A stretch of 64,000 nucleotides of DNA from Saccharopolyspora spinosa NRRL 18395 (GTDB lineage Bacteria > Actinomycetota > Actinomycetes > Mycobacteriales > Pseudonocardiaceae): positions 3,112,851 through 3,176,850 of the forward strand of contig NZ_GL877878.1 of assembly GCF_000194155.1 (NCBI RefSeq), written 5' to 3'. A program made the translations under genes and the position numbers. Each line of letters begins with the position of its first letter. The first letter of the stretch is position 1. Below, piece after piece: positions 12,045 to 20,351 of this stretch. The notes below the pieces were generated by a model. That model was not told where the DNA came from. It made no database searches and worked only from the letters and a program-made list of their open reading frames with translations.

Positions 12045-12572
12045 GACACCCTTTCATCCCGTCCCGCTGACTCCCGGCGGACCCTGGCCGAAGACCACCT
12101 GCGGCACGGCCCAATTCGCCAGCCACACCCACTTGGCCGATCCACTCCGCTAACCTCTGCGCCCAGCTTGGGCTTCAGGAGACGCGGAGTGCCGACGTAG
12201 AAGACGACCAGAAGCCCGACGGCGTGACCGGTAGCGGCCGGGATGTTGTCGCTCGCCAGCGGGCAGCTTGCCGCTCTCGCTTAGCCCTCGCAGTGGCAAG
12301 CCGCGGTGACGTTTCATGGCCTCGTCAAAGCCCGGTTCTCACAATCACACCCTGCAGCTTTTCAAACGCCTTCCTCGGCCTGCCTTGGATCTGCCTGCCC
12401 AGTGCTGAGCCGGACAACCCAGCGCTCGCATTTGGCGCATCCAGAACGGTGAACCCGAGCGCCGGACGAGAGAAGATGGTTCAACCATCCGAGTGAGATC
12501 ACACGCTCGGATCGGGGCTCCGCATCCGACTCGCCCAATAACGCGAACCCTGCTGGATATGCTCGGCCGTCC

Positions 12573-12607
12573 AAGATCACGACACAACCGAAGATCACGG
12601 CATAACC
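12573..12607. repeat. Tandem 18-bp direct repeat upstream of the EspG gene
   Basis: Two near-identical units, AAGATCACGACACAACC (12573-12589) and AAGATCACGGCATAACC (12591-12607), lie directly before the ribosome binding site of the EspG-family gene. They could be an operator; this is inference only. Confidence 0.5.
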
Positions 12608-12621
12608 ACTTGGGGGAGCTC

Positions 12622-13449
12622 GTGTCTGAGGCGCTGGAGTTCGACGCCAGCCTGTTCGGCCCGCTCTGGTACGGCGCAGGCCTCGCGCGCCAGGTAAGCG
12701 GCGACGAATGGCTGGTCCCTCCGCCTCGACTGCTCCAGTACTTTCCCGATCTCGGAGAGCCCGACGATCCGTTAGGCGAATGGGAAAGTGCCCAGGACAA
12801 GGCACGAGCACGAGGATGGATCGACCGCGCCGGCCAGGCGATTCCGTGGGTTGCCGACACCATGAGGCTGCTGGCCTACGCGTCGGCTGAGGCCGATACG
12901 CGGTTCGCGTCACAGCATGGCCAGCATGTCCGTGGGTTGGTGTCGATCTCTGGTGAGCAGGCGGTTCGGACCCGGGTTGAGGGGCGCGAGGTCCGCATCG
13001 ATCCCGTGTGGCCGACCTCCGCCTACAGCGCGCTGGTGGGCCTGTGGCCTGAGATCACTCCCGTGCGTGGCTCGGCGGTGAGCATTCGACTCGAAGACGC
13101 CAGGAGCGCAAGCAAATCGGCTGCGGCGCATCAGAAAGATGCGCAGGTAAACGCAACGATCCGTGAACTACGAGTCCGCAAGGTCCGCAGCGACGATGCT
13201 CGCGACTACGCCCGCATGGTCTCTGGTGAACGCGTCCACGACGGGGAATTCTCGGTTGCGGTTCGAGACAGTCGCGGCAAGCTGCGAACCCCTGACAGCG
13301 TCGTGCTGCTCACCGGGACCACCCAGGGTTCGTACCTCCAATACCTGCACGGTGAGTTCCTGGTGACCGCCCCAGCCGACCCAGGATTGGTGGCCCGCAC
13401 ACTTTCCGAGCGCGCCGGGAAGCTCAGCAGTGATGCGAGTGCCCAATGA
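12622..13449 (+). CDS. ESX secretion-associated protein, EspG family
   Basis: About 275 residues from GTG 12622, chosen because GGGGGAG (12612-12618) precedes it; the frame is open further upstream to 12493 but that stretch looks non-coding. The protein starts with LEFDASLFGPLW, has the mid-protein RIDPVWPTSAYSALVGLWPE and a C-terminal GSYLQYLHGEFLVTAPAD, the pattern of EspG-family chaperones (last strand before a VTVAPAD-like end). EspG proteins are cytosolic chaperones that bind PE/PPE-type substrates of type VII secretion systems. Its neighbours downstream (PPE-like, EspC-like and WXG-type proteins) fit this role. No ESX core genes (eccB, eccC, eccD, eccE) are in the window, so the substrate cluster would have to use a system encoded elsewhere. 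Confidence 0.65.
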   Translation: MSEALEFDASLFGPLWYGAGLARQVSGDEWLVPPPRLLQYFPDLGEPDDPLGEWESAQDKARARGWIDRAGQAIPWVADTMRLLAYASAEADTRFASQHGQHVRGLVSISGEQAVRTRVEGREVRIDPVWPTSAYSALVGLWPEITPVRGSAVSIRLEDARSASKSAAAHQKDAQVNATIRELRVRKVRSDDARDYARMVSGERVHDGEFSVAVRDSRGKLRTPDSVVLLTGTTQGSYLQYLHGEFLVTAPADPGLVARTLSERAGKLSSDASAQ

Positions 13450-13488
13450 CGGTACGAGCCGCTGAACTTCGGCGAGCCAATGATCGTG

Positions 13489-13758
13489 TCAAGCCGCTTG
13501 AGCCTGGTTTGGCGGTGTGATCTGGAATGTGCGGCCGTCGCGCAGCAGTGCCCGGATGACGTCAACCAGGCGGCGTGCGAGCGCGATCAGGGCCAACGAC
13601 TTATCCACAATGGACGGAATGATGCGGGTATGGGCCTGGTGTCCGGCCAGATACGACCGCACTCCGAACACATGGTGGGTGTGCTTGCCGACATCGATCC
13701 CTGCCCAGACGATCTTGCGGACCTTCTCCGGGCCCGTCCTCCCGTCATCCCAGCTCAA
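13489..13758 (-). pseudogene. IS110-family transposase, internally deleted remnant
   Basis: The reading frame joins an IS110 N-terminus (KIVWAGIDVGKHTHHV, carrying the first catalytic Asp of the DEDD RuvC-like domain) to an IS110 C-terminus (LARRLVDVIRALLRDGR). About 300 central residues are gone. It lies between the EspG gene and the rest of the secretion operon, so it probably separates them transcriptionally or marks where the operon was broken. Confidence 0.7.
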
Positions 13759-13954
13759 CCCCGTGGACGACCCCGCCTGCAGCTCGATAAACAGCGACCA
13801 CGCGCACGGATTTCAATCAGCGGCCAGGGCGTCCAGAACGGCGAGGCGGCCACGCCCAAGAAGCCACCCAACGGCAAGGAGTCATAGCCACACCCGCCGT
13901 CCTGGGCATCCGGGACATCCAGCCCCGGACAACACCAACCTTATGGAGGGAGTC

Positions 13955-14380
13955 ATGACCGCACCGAACGATCCGACGACGCAAGCACGTATCGCCCGGC
14001 CCGTTGCCCTCAATCCTGTGACAGGGATGTTCCAGATTCCTTTGATCATGGTCTCCAGCGCCGAGGCGGCAGCAAGCAGCTTTGAAGTCGCCCCGGAAGA
14101 TCTCAATGCAGTCAAGGCAGATCTCGACGCGGCGCTCGACGAACTCCAGCTCGCATCTGACGATGCTCAGCAATTCCGGAGCATCCCGCCGCCCGGCAAG
14201 GATGAGGTGAGCGTCGACACCACCAACAAGATCATCGAACACCTGACCGCTGGGCCTGGCTCCGCCGTTCAGACGATCGACGAAATGCGGCGCTGGGTGA
14301 AGGATTTCCGCGACAAGATCGAGGCTGCCCAGCGCGAGTACGAGCGCATCGACGACAAGAACCAGATCGGGAAGCTATGA
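13955..14380 (+). CDS. Hypothetical protein of the type VII substrate operon
   Basis: 141 residues, ATG 13955 with GGAGGG six bases upstream. No signal peptide or membrane segment. The protein is largely helical by composition: an N-terminal region with PVALNPVTGMFQIP, then long amphipathic stretches, including the end region VKDFRDKIEAAQREYERID that could form a coiled coil. This is the general look of small WXG100-superfamily partners, but there is no WXG. It overlaps the start of the lipoprotein gene by 4 bases (ATGA), so both are co-translated. I do not recognise the family. Confidence 0.75.
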   Translation: MTAPNDPTTQARIARPVALNPVTGMFQIPLIMVSSAEAAASSFEVAPEDLNAVKADLDAALDELQLASDDAQQFRSIPPPGKDEVSVDTTNKIIEHLTAGPGSAVQTIDEMRRWVKDFRDKIEAAQREYERIDDKNQIGKL

Positions 14381-14964
14381 GCCACGCGCGCACCTCCCCC
14401 GCTTTCGCCGCCGTCGCCGTTGTTGCCCTCGGAGTTGTTGGCTGCACCCAGCAAACCGACGGCACACCGATCGAGACCACGGCGCCAATTTCACAGGCGG
14501 CATCGAACGATCCAGGCATGCCGCAGGTCGCCAACCCGAAGAACCTCGAAGCGGTGAGCGACCCCTGCCAGCTCCTGACAGCCGATCAGCTTGCCCAGCT
14601 TGGCACTGGTGGAAAGCCCACTCATCGTCCATCAGCCTGGGGCGAGGACACCTGCACTTGGGGTGCCAAAACTGACGGCCTCCGGGTGAATCTGGCACCT
14701 TCCACAACCCTGAACCGGGGGTTGACGAGTGTGCTGCGAACCGTGCACAAGACAGCGCCGGATGAAGTCATCGACGGCTATCCGATGGTGACAAGCCAGC
14801 CTCTGACTTATAGCTGCGGGATTTACGTGTCTACGACGTCAGAAGATGTGTTCTCGCTGAACGTGGACCGAGGTGACAGCGATCGACCGGAACATCAGGA
14901 CACCTGTGCGGTGGCGAAACAGGTGGCGAGCATGGTGCTGTCAAATCTTCCGGCCAAGAACTGA
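14377..14964 (+). CDS. DUF3558-type lipoprotein
   Basis: 195 residues. The N-terminus is a lipoprotein signal: a short basic start, a hydrophobic run and the lipobox VVGC (Cys 23), so the mature protein should be anchored outside the membrane. The core matches the DUF3558 pattern: DPCQLLTADQLAQLG near residue 62, then a conserved Trp/Cys region (EDTCTWGA), and a C-terminal CAVAKQVASMVLSNLP. DUF3558 lipoproteins occur widely in Pseudonocardiaceae beside EspG/PPE-type genes; their function is unknown. Translation is coupled to the preceding gene by a 4-base overlap, and the next gene begins 11 bases after its stop. Confidence 0.85.
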   Translation: MSHARTSPAFAAVAVVALGVVGCTQQTDGTPIETTAPISQAASNDPGMPQVANPKNLEAVSDPCQLLTADQLAQLGTGGKPTHRPSAWGEDTCTWGAKTDGLRVNLAPSTTLNRGLTSVLRTVHKTAPDEVIDGYPMVTSQPLTYSCGIYVSTTSEDVFSLNVDRGDSDRPEHQDTCAVAKQVASMVLSNLPAKN

Positions 14965-14975
14965 GGGGTAGCGCT

Positions 14976-16223
14976 GTGTGGCCGTTCAGCCAACCAACGA
15001 AGATCGAAGGCCAAGCGCAGGCCGCGTTCGATCACCCGAAGATCCACCGGGAGCTCAATGGCGGCATGGGAGTGTCGTCGTTGTCGATCGCCGCGGGCAA
15101 CCTCGCTGGTCCGTTCACCGCTCGACTGCGTCGTGTTGATGAGCTTGTTCAAGGGGCAATCAGCCGCTGTCACCAGTCGTGGAGCGGAAGCGCGTCCGAG
15201 GCGATGACGCAGGAGTCTTCGCCGTTTCGGCATGTGGTGCAGCAGTCGGAAGAGCTGTCGGCGGCGTTGGCCAAGGATGTGGAGCGCCAGGGAGAGCACT
15301 TCAGCCGCACCAAGAACTCAATGCCTGCACCGCACAACGTGCCGCCACTTGATCTCGGCTTCAGTGACCTCGCACCAACCAACCTCGGGGCGAAACTCGC
15401 GGGCCAGCAAATCCACGAGAACAAGCACAACGAGGCCGAACAGAAGGCGCGCGAGGACTACGCGGAATATCGGACCTCGTCCAACAGCACAGTGCAGTCC
15501 CTGCAGCCGTATCCGCCCGTGCCTGCGTCCGTGGCTGATGTTGGTGTTGCCGACACGCGGCGTCCGAAATCGGTCGCCCCGAGCACTGGCTACTCGAGTG
15601 TCGGCTCCACAGCGTCAAACTCCGCCCGGACACCCGTCTACGACGGGAGCGGCGGTACCACGCCAGGCAGCCAAGGCGGTTGGTCGCGGTCGGATGAGAC
15701 CAGTACGCCTGCCGAATCAGGATCGGCCTGGGTGAGCCCGAACAACCCGGCCCCCATCGCCCCTCCAGCAGGTAGCGGCGTTAGCGGTGGGCCGGTGGGG
15801 AGTGGCCCTGGTGTCGGCATCGGAATCGTCCCTGGGGTAAGCGGATCACCTGGTACTGGAACGGGACGTGGTGTCGGGGGCTTTGGCGCCGACAACCGCG
15901 GTGGCAGCAGTTTGGTCGGTCGCCGCGGTCCCGGCGCCGGCGGTCGCGGAGTTCTCGGGCCGGGGGGTTCATCGGGCGTTGGCGGCTCTGGCGGAGCAGG
16001 AGTGTCTGGTTCTGCTAATACGCGTGGTGGCGCCGCAGGCGGCGGCATTGCCGGGGAACGGCAACGCCGGCAAAACGCCGAGGACGAAGAACACGAGCGC
16101 AAGTACATCAAGGACACTGACGAACACTTCGAGTTCGACCCCGAGGTCGATCCTGACACCGGCCAGGTCATCGCACCGCGAGTGATTGACGGATCCAACT
16201 CCCCGCAGCAAGACGAGCACTAG
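14976..16223 (+). CDS. PPE-domain-like type VII secretion protein
   Basis: 415 residues from GTG 14976 with GAGGGG upstream. Residues ~15-150 form an alpha-helical domain with a WSGSASEAM motif (WxG-type turn near residue 68), as in actinobacterial PPE/WXG100-superfamily proteins. From about residue 170 the protein becomes a long Pro/Gly/Ser-rich linker (for example GGSGGAGVSGS), ending in a charged acidic tail (DEEHERKYIKDTDEHFEFD and on to the C-terminus). This layout of a helical secretion domain plus a disordered low-complexity region fits an EspG-bound substrate. There is no recognisable enzymatic toxin domain. Confidence 0.7.
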   Translation: MWPFSQPTKIEGQAQAAFDHPKIHRELNGGMGVSSLSIAAGNLAGPFTARLRRVDELVQGAISRCHQSWSGSASEAMTQESSPFRHVVQQSEELSAALAKDVERQGEHFSRTKNSMPAPHNVPPLDLGFSDLAPTNLGAKLAGQQIHENKHNEAEQKAREDYAEYRTSSNSTVQSLQPYPPVPASVADVGVADTRRPKSVAPSTGYSSVGSTASNSARTPVYDGSGGTTPGSQGGWSRSDETSTPAESGSAWVSPNNPAPIAPPAGSGVSGGPVGSGPGVGIGIVPGVSGSPGTGTGRGVGGFGADNRGGSSLVGRRGPGAGGRGVLGPGGSSGVGGSGGAGVSGSANTRGGAAGGGIAGERQRRQNAEDEEHERKYIKDTDEHFEFDPEVDPDTGQVIAPRVIDGSNSPQQDEH

Positions 16224-16253
16224 CCCGCAGTGGCGTTGGGGAGGACACACCCA

Positions 16254-17003
16254 ATGACGGATTACCAAGAACAAGGCGAAGCCACGCACGAACTGGCGGG
16301 GTTCGCGGGCCTTCAGACGTCGGTAGCCGAGCTTAGCCAGCAGTGGCAGCAAGCCGACTCCGATGCCTGCTACACGGGCCACGATGAAACGGGCTTGATC
16401 GGGATTACCGTGGACGGCTCTGGGCTGGTTCGTGCGGTCGACGTTGACAGCTCGTGGCGTCGTGCGATCGATCCTCGAAGTTTCGATGACGCGGTGCTGC
16501 AGGCATGGAACGCTGCACTGGTTCAACGCGCGACCAGCTGTGCCCAGGTCGGCGGGCCGAGTAGCGCGCACAAGCAGCACCCGTCAGCGACGGAGGGAGC
16601 AGGCACCGAAGTTTCCGAGCCCTCTTCCCACCAAGCCGCCGCAGACACGATTGCCGAGATCCTGGGGCTGTTGGAGGACTTCAACCGCGACCTGGCGGAC
16701 TACGAGCAACAGTTGCGCAAAGCGGCTGCTCGGCCGGTGTCCGGGCACAGCGCAGGGGGAAATGTAACCGTGAGCATGGCAAACGCCCAGCCAACCGGTG
16801 TTGAGGTCAACGCCAACTGGGTCGCGGGAGCACGGCCAGCTGAGATCAACACGGAGGTGCTAAGCGCGCTCGAGGCAGCCCAGACGGCGTCTCGCGACGC
16901 ACAGGTGTCCCCCGAGACGTTTGGTCGTTCCATCGGACGCCTCCACCAGCTCACGAGCAATCCGAACCTTCTCATGCGAAGGCTCGGGCTAATCCGAGAA
17001 TGA
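16254..17003 (+). CDS. YbaB/EbfC-family protein of the ESX-type operon
   Basis: 249 residues from ATG 16254 (GGGGAGGA at 16238-16245; an upstream in-frame GTG at 16230 lacks this). Two halves look similar: residues ~40-90 with GLIGITVDGSGLVRAVDVD followed by a DDAVLQAWNAAL helix, and residues ~160-215 with NVTVSMANAQPTGVEVNANW followed by INTEVLSALEAAQ. Each half is the strand-strand-helix pattern of YbaB/EbfC DNA-binding-like proteins, so this appears to be a tandem YbaB. YbaB-like proteins are regular members of actinobacterial EspG/PPE clusters; their role there is not established. Confidence 0.65.
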   Translation: MTDYQEQGEATHELAGFAGLQTSVAELSQQWQQADSDACYTGHDETGLIGITVDGSGLVRAVDVDSSWRRAIDPRSFDDAVLQAWNAALVQRATSCAQVGGPSSAHKQHPSATEGAGTEVSEPSSHQAAADTIAEILGLLEDFNRDLADYEQQLRKAAARPVSGHSAGGNVTVSMANAQPTGVEVNANWVAGARPAEINTEVLSALEAAQTASRDAQVSPETFGRSIGRLHQLTSNPNLLMRRLGLIRE

Positions 17004-17043
17004 CGGGTTCCATGAATGCTGGATCGAACCGGAAGGCTGGAAC

Positions 17044-17370
17044 ATGAGTTCACCGCCGTCTCAATCGGAAATCAAGGTAGCGCTCGAAGCCCTTCGCTCT
17101 GACGCGACTGTGTGGGCCAACGCCGCGGGGACAGTTTCAGATCCTAAAAGCGCCGCAGAGAACCTGAAACTCGACTCCGCTCAATTCTCCTACATCGCGG
17201 ACAAAATCGGAGTCACCGATGGCTACCGCGAAATCCAGGAGAAGATCGCTGGACTACTGGCGGAAGCCGAGCAAAATTTCACAAGCATTGCGGACGCACT
17301 CAGGGCGTGCGCTGACACCTATCAGCGCGAGGACGAGGCGGGCGTACACGCGTTGAACAACGTTTACTGA
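17044..17370 (+). CDS. EspC-like secreted type VII target protein
   Basis: 108 residues, ATG 17044 with GGAAGG upstream. Two helical halves of the size of WXG100/EspC proteins. The end of the second helix carries Y-Q-R-E-D (residues 93-97), matching the YxxxD/E general type VII secretion signal. This supports export through an ESX-type channel. It lies 11 bases before the larger WXG-type gene, the usual arrangement of a small partner followed by its larger co-substrate. Confidence 0.7.
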   Translation: MSSPPSQSEIKVALEALRSDATVWANAAGTVSDPKSAAENLKLDSAQFSYIADKIGVTDGYREIQEKIAGLLAEAEQNFTSIADALRACADTYQREDEAGVHALNNVY

Positions 17371-17381
17371 GGAGGGGGACT

Positions 17382-18164
17382 TTGACGGCACCTGCGGCCC
17401 AGTTCGAGTCAGCATTCGGGAAGTCAAACGAACTACTGAACCGCGTTCAGGACGAGTTCGAGAAGATGGTCAGCAATGTCAACAGCATCGCCGACTGGCT
17501 GCCGGACTTCGTCTGGCGCAAAGTCAAGGATGGCATCCAGGAAGTTTCACGGCTGATCGATCGACTGTTCAAGGAGCTCACCGATTTCTTCACCCAACCG
17601 GGATCACCCGGGGCGTTGTGGGACGCCGCGAAGGCGTGGACCGAGCAGGTCGGAGCGAAGACGAGTGAGCTATCTGCCTCCTTGAAGATCGACCAACTGC
17701 GAACCGACAATGAATGGGACGGGACCGCCGCCACCGCCTACAAAGACAGCATCGCGAGCCAGCAGGATTCCCTCAAGGCGATCAAGTCCGCAACCGATGC
17801 CTTGGACTCCTCGCTGAATGAGTTAGCGGGAGCGATCATCGCGTTCTGGGTAGCACTCGGAGCGGCACTCGCAACTTATGTCTCAGCCATGATCGCAGCA
17901 GCCCTGGCGTGCGCAACCGCCGTCGGTGCTCTGCCGGGCGTGGCAGCCGCTGTGACGGCAACCGGTGTTGTCATCGCCGCCGTAGCCGCGTTCGCCACTG
18001 CCCTGGCCACTTACCTGAACACGATCAAGACACAGCAAGCGAGCATGCGCCAGCAGCTTGCCAACAATGACGCTTTCCCAGGTGGAAAGTGGCCGCGCTC
18101 GACAACCGATATTTCTGACGCCAGCGTGACAGACGGCGATGACACCGACTGGCAAGTCCAGTGA
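17382..18164 (+). CDS. WXG100-type protein with C-terminal membrane segments
   Basis: 260 residues. The start is TTG 17382, directly after GGAGGGGG at 17371-17378. Residues 1-140 are helical with the tight-turn motif EWDGTAATAY (W-x-G type), typical of large WXG100-superfamily substrates. Residues ~145-215 hold two or three hydrophobic, Ala-rich segments that could enter a membrane. The C-terminus is short and acidic, with no enzymatic domain. Together with the preceding EspC-like gene it looks like a heterodimeric secreted pair that may form a membrane-inserting complex; that is inference. Confidence 0.7.
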   Translation: MTAPAAQFESAFGKSNELLNRVQDEFEKMVSNVNSIADWLPDFVWRKVKDGIQEVSRLIDRLFKELTDFFTQPGSPGALWDAAKAWTEQVGAKTSELSASLKIDQLRTDNEWDGTAATAYKDSIASQQDSLKAIKSATDALDSSLNELAGAIIAFWVALGAALATYVSAMIAAALACATAVGALPGVAAAVTATGVVIAAVAAFATALATYLNTIKTQQASMRQQLANNDAFPGGKWPRSTTDISDASVTDGDDTDWQVQ

Positions 18165-18180
18165 CGAAACCGGGAGAACC

Positions 18181-18672
18181 GTGAGAAACGCACCGAATTA
18201 CTACCCACTTCCGCATCAACAGGGCGATGCGGTGAGAAACCTGTACGCGATAACGGGTATAGGCTATGTCCTGCTAGCGCCTCTCATCTCACTCGCACTC
18301 CTGGGTATCGGCATGTTGTTGGCAGCCAACGAGGACAGTTCCGGAATCATACTGGCCGGACTCGGGGTAGTTTTCGGCCTCGGACTTGGTTTCTCTTCGT
18401 CTGTGGTTCTGTCGGCGCGCAAGACGATCATAAATAATCACATTGATGCGATCGGAGCCCGAAAGGCTGCGGTCAGAGCGCGCACAGTAGCCGTGACACT
18501 GTCGACCATTGGCCTCATTGGCATGATTGCAAGTTTGATTGCTCCACCACTGATGGAGAGCGAACCAAAGATCTCCATCTGGATCATTGCGATACCGGCG
18601 GGAATCATGTCGATACTCGCCTCGTGGACTGCCTACTTCGCGGTCGCAAAGCGAGCCCCGAAAACGCGATAA
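18181..18672 (+). CDS. Small integral membrane protein
   Basis: 163 residues from GTG 18181 (GGGAGA upstream; 16 bases after the previous stop). Four hydrophobic segments are visible: YVLLAPLISLALLGIGMLL, the region around LAGLGVVFGLGLGFS, the segment after RARTVAVTLST, and IWIIAIPAGIMSILA near the end. Unknown family. As the last gene of the operon, it could be the immunity or anchoring partner of the WXG-type protein before it; there is no direct evidence for that. Confidence 0.7.
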   Translation: MRNAPNYYPLPHQQGDAVRNLYAITGIGYVLLAPLISLALLGIGMLLAANEDSSGIILAGLGVVFGLGLGFSSSVVLSARKTIINNHIDAIGARKAAVRARTVAVTLSTIGLIGMIASLIAPPLMESEPKISIWIIAIPAGIMSILASWTAYFAVAKRAPKTR

Positions 18673-18689
18673 GGCATATCTACTCAGGA

Positions 18690-18925
18690 GCTTGCCAGTT
18701 GCGTGATTGCGAGCATCCGCGCGGACGAGTGCGACGAGTTGGGCTGCGTTGACCGCGCGCCAGCGGGTCTGGGCTGACTCGATGAGTTTTAAATGCCATA
18801 ACAAGTCCGGCCGCGCGGGAGCCTGGCCCTTTGGTGACCTTGCTGCGGTGCCGCACGGTAGCGAAGGTCGATTCGATGGGTTTGTGGTGCACAGGTGTAC
18901 CCAGTACTGGGCGGGGTAGCCGTGG
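18690..18925 (-). pseudogene. IS256-family transposase, C-terminal remnant
   Basis: Three reading frames together give the end of an IS256 transposase: YPAQYWVHLCTTNP, then ESTFATVRHRSKVTKGPG, then KLIESAQTRWRAVNA. Two single-base frame breaks (about 18880 and 18797) separate the pieces. Only the last ~75 residues of the element remain. Confidence 0.75.
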
Positions 18926-19928
18926 AACGACGTCCACCTCGACGGCCGGGGCGGTACGCCCGGGAGAAATTGTCCAATGTGGACAATATGACACCTGTGT
19001 TCCCCACACCCAAAACCAAAACGAGCCTCGACTGGATCGGGCTCTCATCCCAGTTCACCGCCGCTCTGCAGTGACAAGCCATCCGCCAACACAACCACGC
19101 GGGCACCTTGGTCCACTGTGGTTCAGCGGGCAGCAGCCTGGTGGAGGCGACGACGTCGAACTCCTCGGCCGGGGCCCTCATGCCGGCACCTTCAACACGC
19201 ACGCCCTGTGCAGGCCACCGAAACCGCTGCTGGTCTTGAGTACGTACCGTGGCCGGTAGGCGAGTGGGCGGTCCGGTACCAGTTTCACCGGCAACCCCAG
19301 GGTCTCGGCCGTGGTCCCGGCCGCCGGTGGCAGCAGGCCCTGTTCGATCACCCCGACCGGGCCGGGACCTCCAGCAGGTTCGAGGCGCCCAGCACGTGGC
19401 CGACGACGTTCTTCTGTGAAATCAACGGGATCTCCCGCGCGCGGTCGCCGAAGACGCTCATGAAGGTGGCCGTCTCCGCGGCGTCGTTCTGCGGGGTCGA
19501 GCTGGCGTGACGTCGGCGATGCCCCTACCGTACGAGTGGGCGCCCACTTTTGTTCGGCAGCATCGGGTCGGAGCTTGGGAAGTCAGCGTCATCTGAACTC
19601 AAGCAGGCCAGATCCTCGTCGGAACCGAGAACGCGCCAACCCAGCGGTCGCCATGAGCTAGGCGCTGACCGGCGAAGCCCACTCGACCGCCTCACCGAGC
19701 GGCGTTGATCTGAATGACTGATCCGACGGCCGAGCTGGCCCGCGAAGTCGCGGTGCACCAGACCGACGAGATGTGCTGGAGCGGGGAGGACCGACCGGCG
19801 GGTGGATGTTGGCTAATGCTGCTCGCTGAACACCTTCTAAACCACTAGATCTATTTACCTATCGCCTGAGTCATCCGAGCATAGAGAGACGTAGCCCGCC
19901 AGGTTGCTCGTTAAGGAGGGTCTATGAG
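18926..19928. other. Non-coding/degraded stretch
   Basis: Apart from the ketosynthase remnant at 19178-19508 I find no gene in this kilobase. Codon position bias is weak in every frame. Confidence 0.5.
19178..19508 (-). pseudogene. Beta-ketoacyl synthase, C-terminal remnant
   Basis: In the minus direction the sequence reads HASSTPQNDAAET, ISQKNVVGHVLGASNLLEV and, after a frame break at about 19370, GVIEQGLLPP, PVKLVPDRPLAYRPRYVLK and SSGFGGLH, ending at TGA 19180-19178. These are the C-terminal motifs of a type II or aryl-polyene-like ketosynthase (the His region HAxSTPxND and the GHxxGA motif). Only about 110 residues remain and no partner genes are nearby, so this is a relic of a lost polyketide or fatty-acid gene. 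Confidence 0.65.
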
Positions 19929-20108
19929 ATGGTCGGCGAATACGAGAGCCTGCCAGTCCATGAGACCGTCGGTTTGTACCCGGAAGCGCGGGGTCTAACC
20001 CTTAGGGGTTATAGGATTTTCCGCCTGCCGCAAGAGCAATGGAGCCGCCGTTGCCACGCAGCGGGAAGAAAGGGGACGACCGGTACGATAGGGATCTCCA
20101 ACCCATGA
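19929..20108 (+). CDS. Possible small protein (59 aa) with a strong ribosome binding site
   Basis: An open frame from ATG 19929 encodes 59 residues beginning MVGEYESLPVHETVG and ending GTIGISNP. AAGGAGGG (19913-19920) lies nine bases before this ATG; a second ATG at 19924 starts a 25-codon frame but is only four bases from the motif. The near-perfect Shine-Dalgarno sequence is the main argument. The protein is basic in its second half, has no signal peptide and resembles nothing I know. A short hairpin (TAACCC-TTAG-GGGTTA, 19996-20011) lies inside it. Confidence 0.35.
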   Translation: MVGEYESLPVHETVGLYPEARGLTLRGYRIFRLPQEQWSRRCHAAGRKGTTGTIGISNP

Positions 20109-20351
20109 TTGGGGGCGCCCCAAACAACGCGGAAAAACCTAAACCATCCATTACCTCGCGCGTCATCCGACCACGAACACGAAAGCAGACAACCGGATCT
20201 GAGGGGTGTGCACGTATTCAAGAGCCGACCCAGGAGCGGTAGTTCCTTGATTGGTGAATCATTTAGCGGGTCGACACGATAGCCGGGCACTTGCACCCGG
20301 CGTCGGCATCCTTGCACGGTTAACGACTCCTAATGTTAGGGGAGGATTGTC

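Noticed and set aside
13480..13954. Plus-strand open frames at 13480-13887 and 13517-13954
   Set aside because: They lie opposite the IS110 remnant and upstream of the true ATG 13955, which has its own ribosome binding site.
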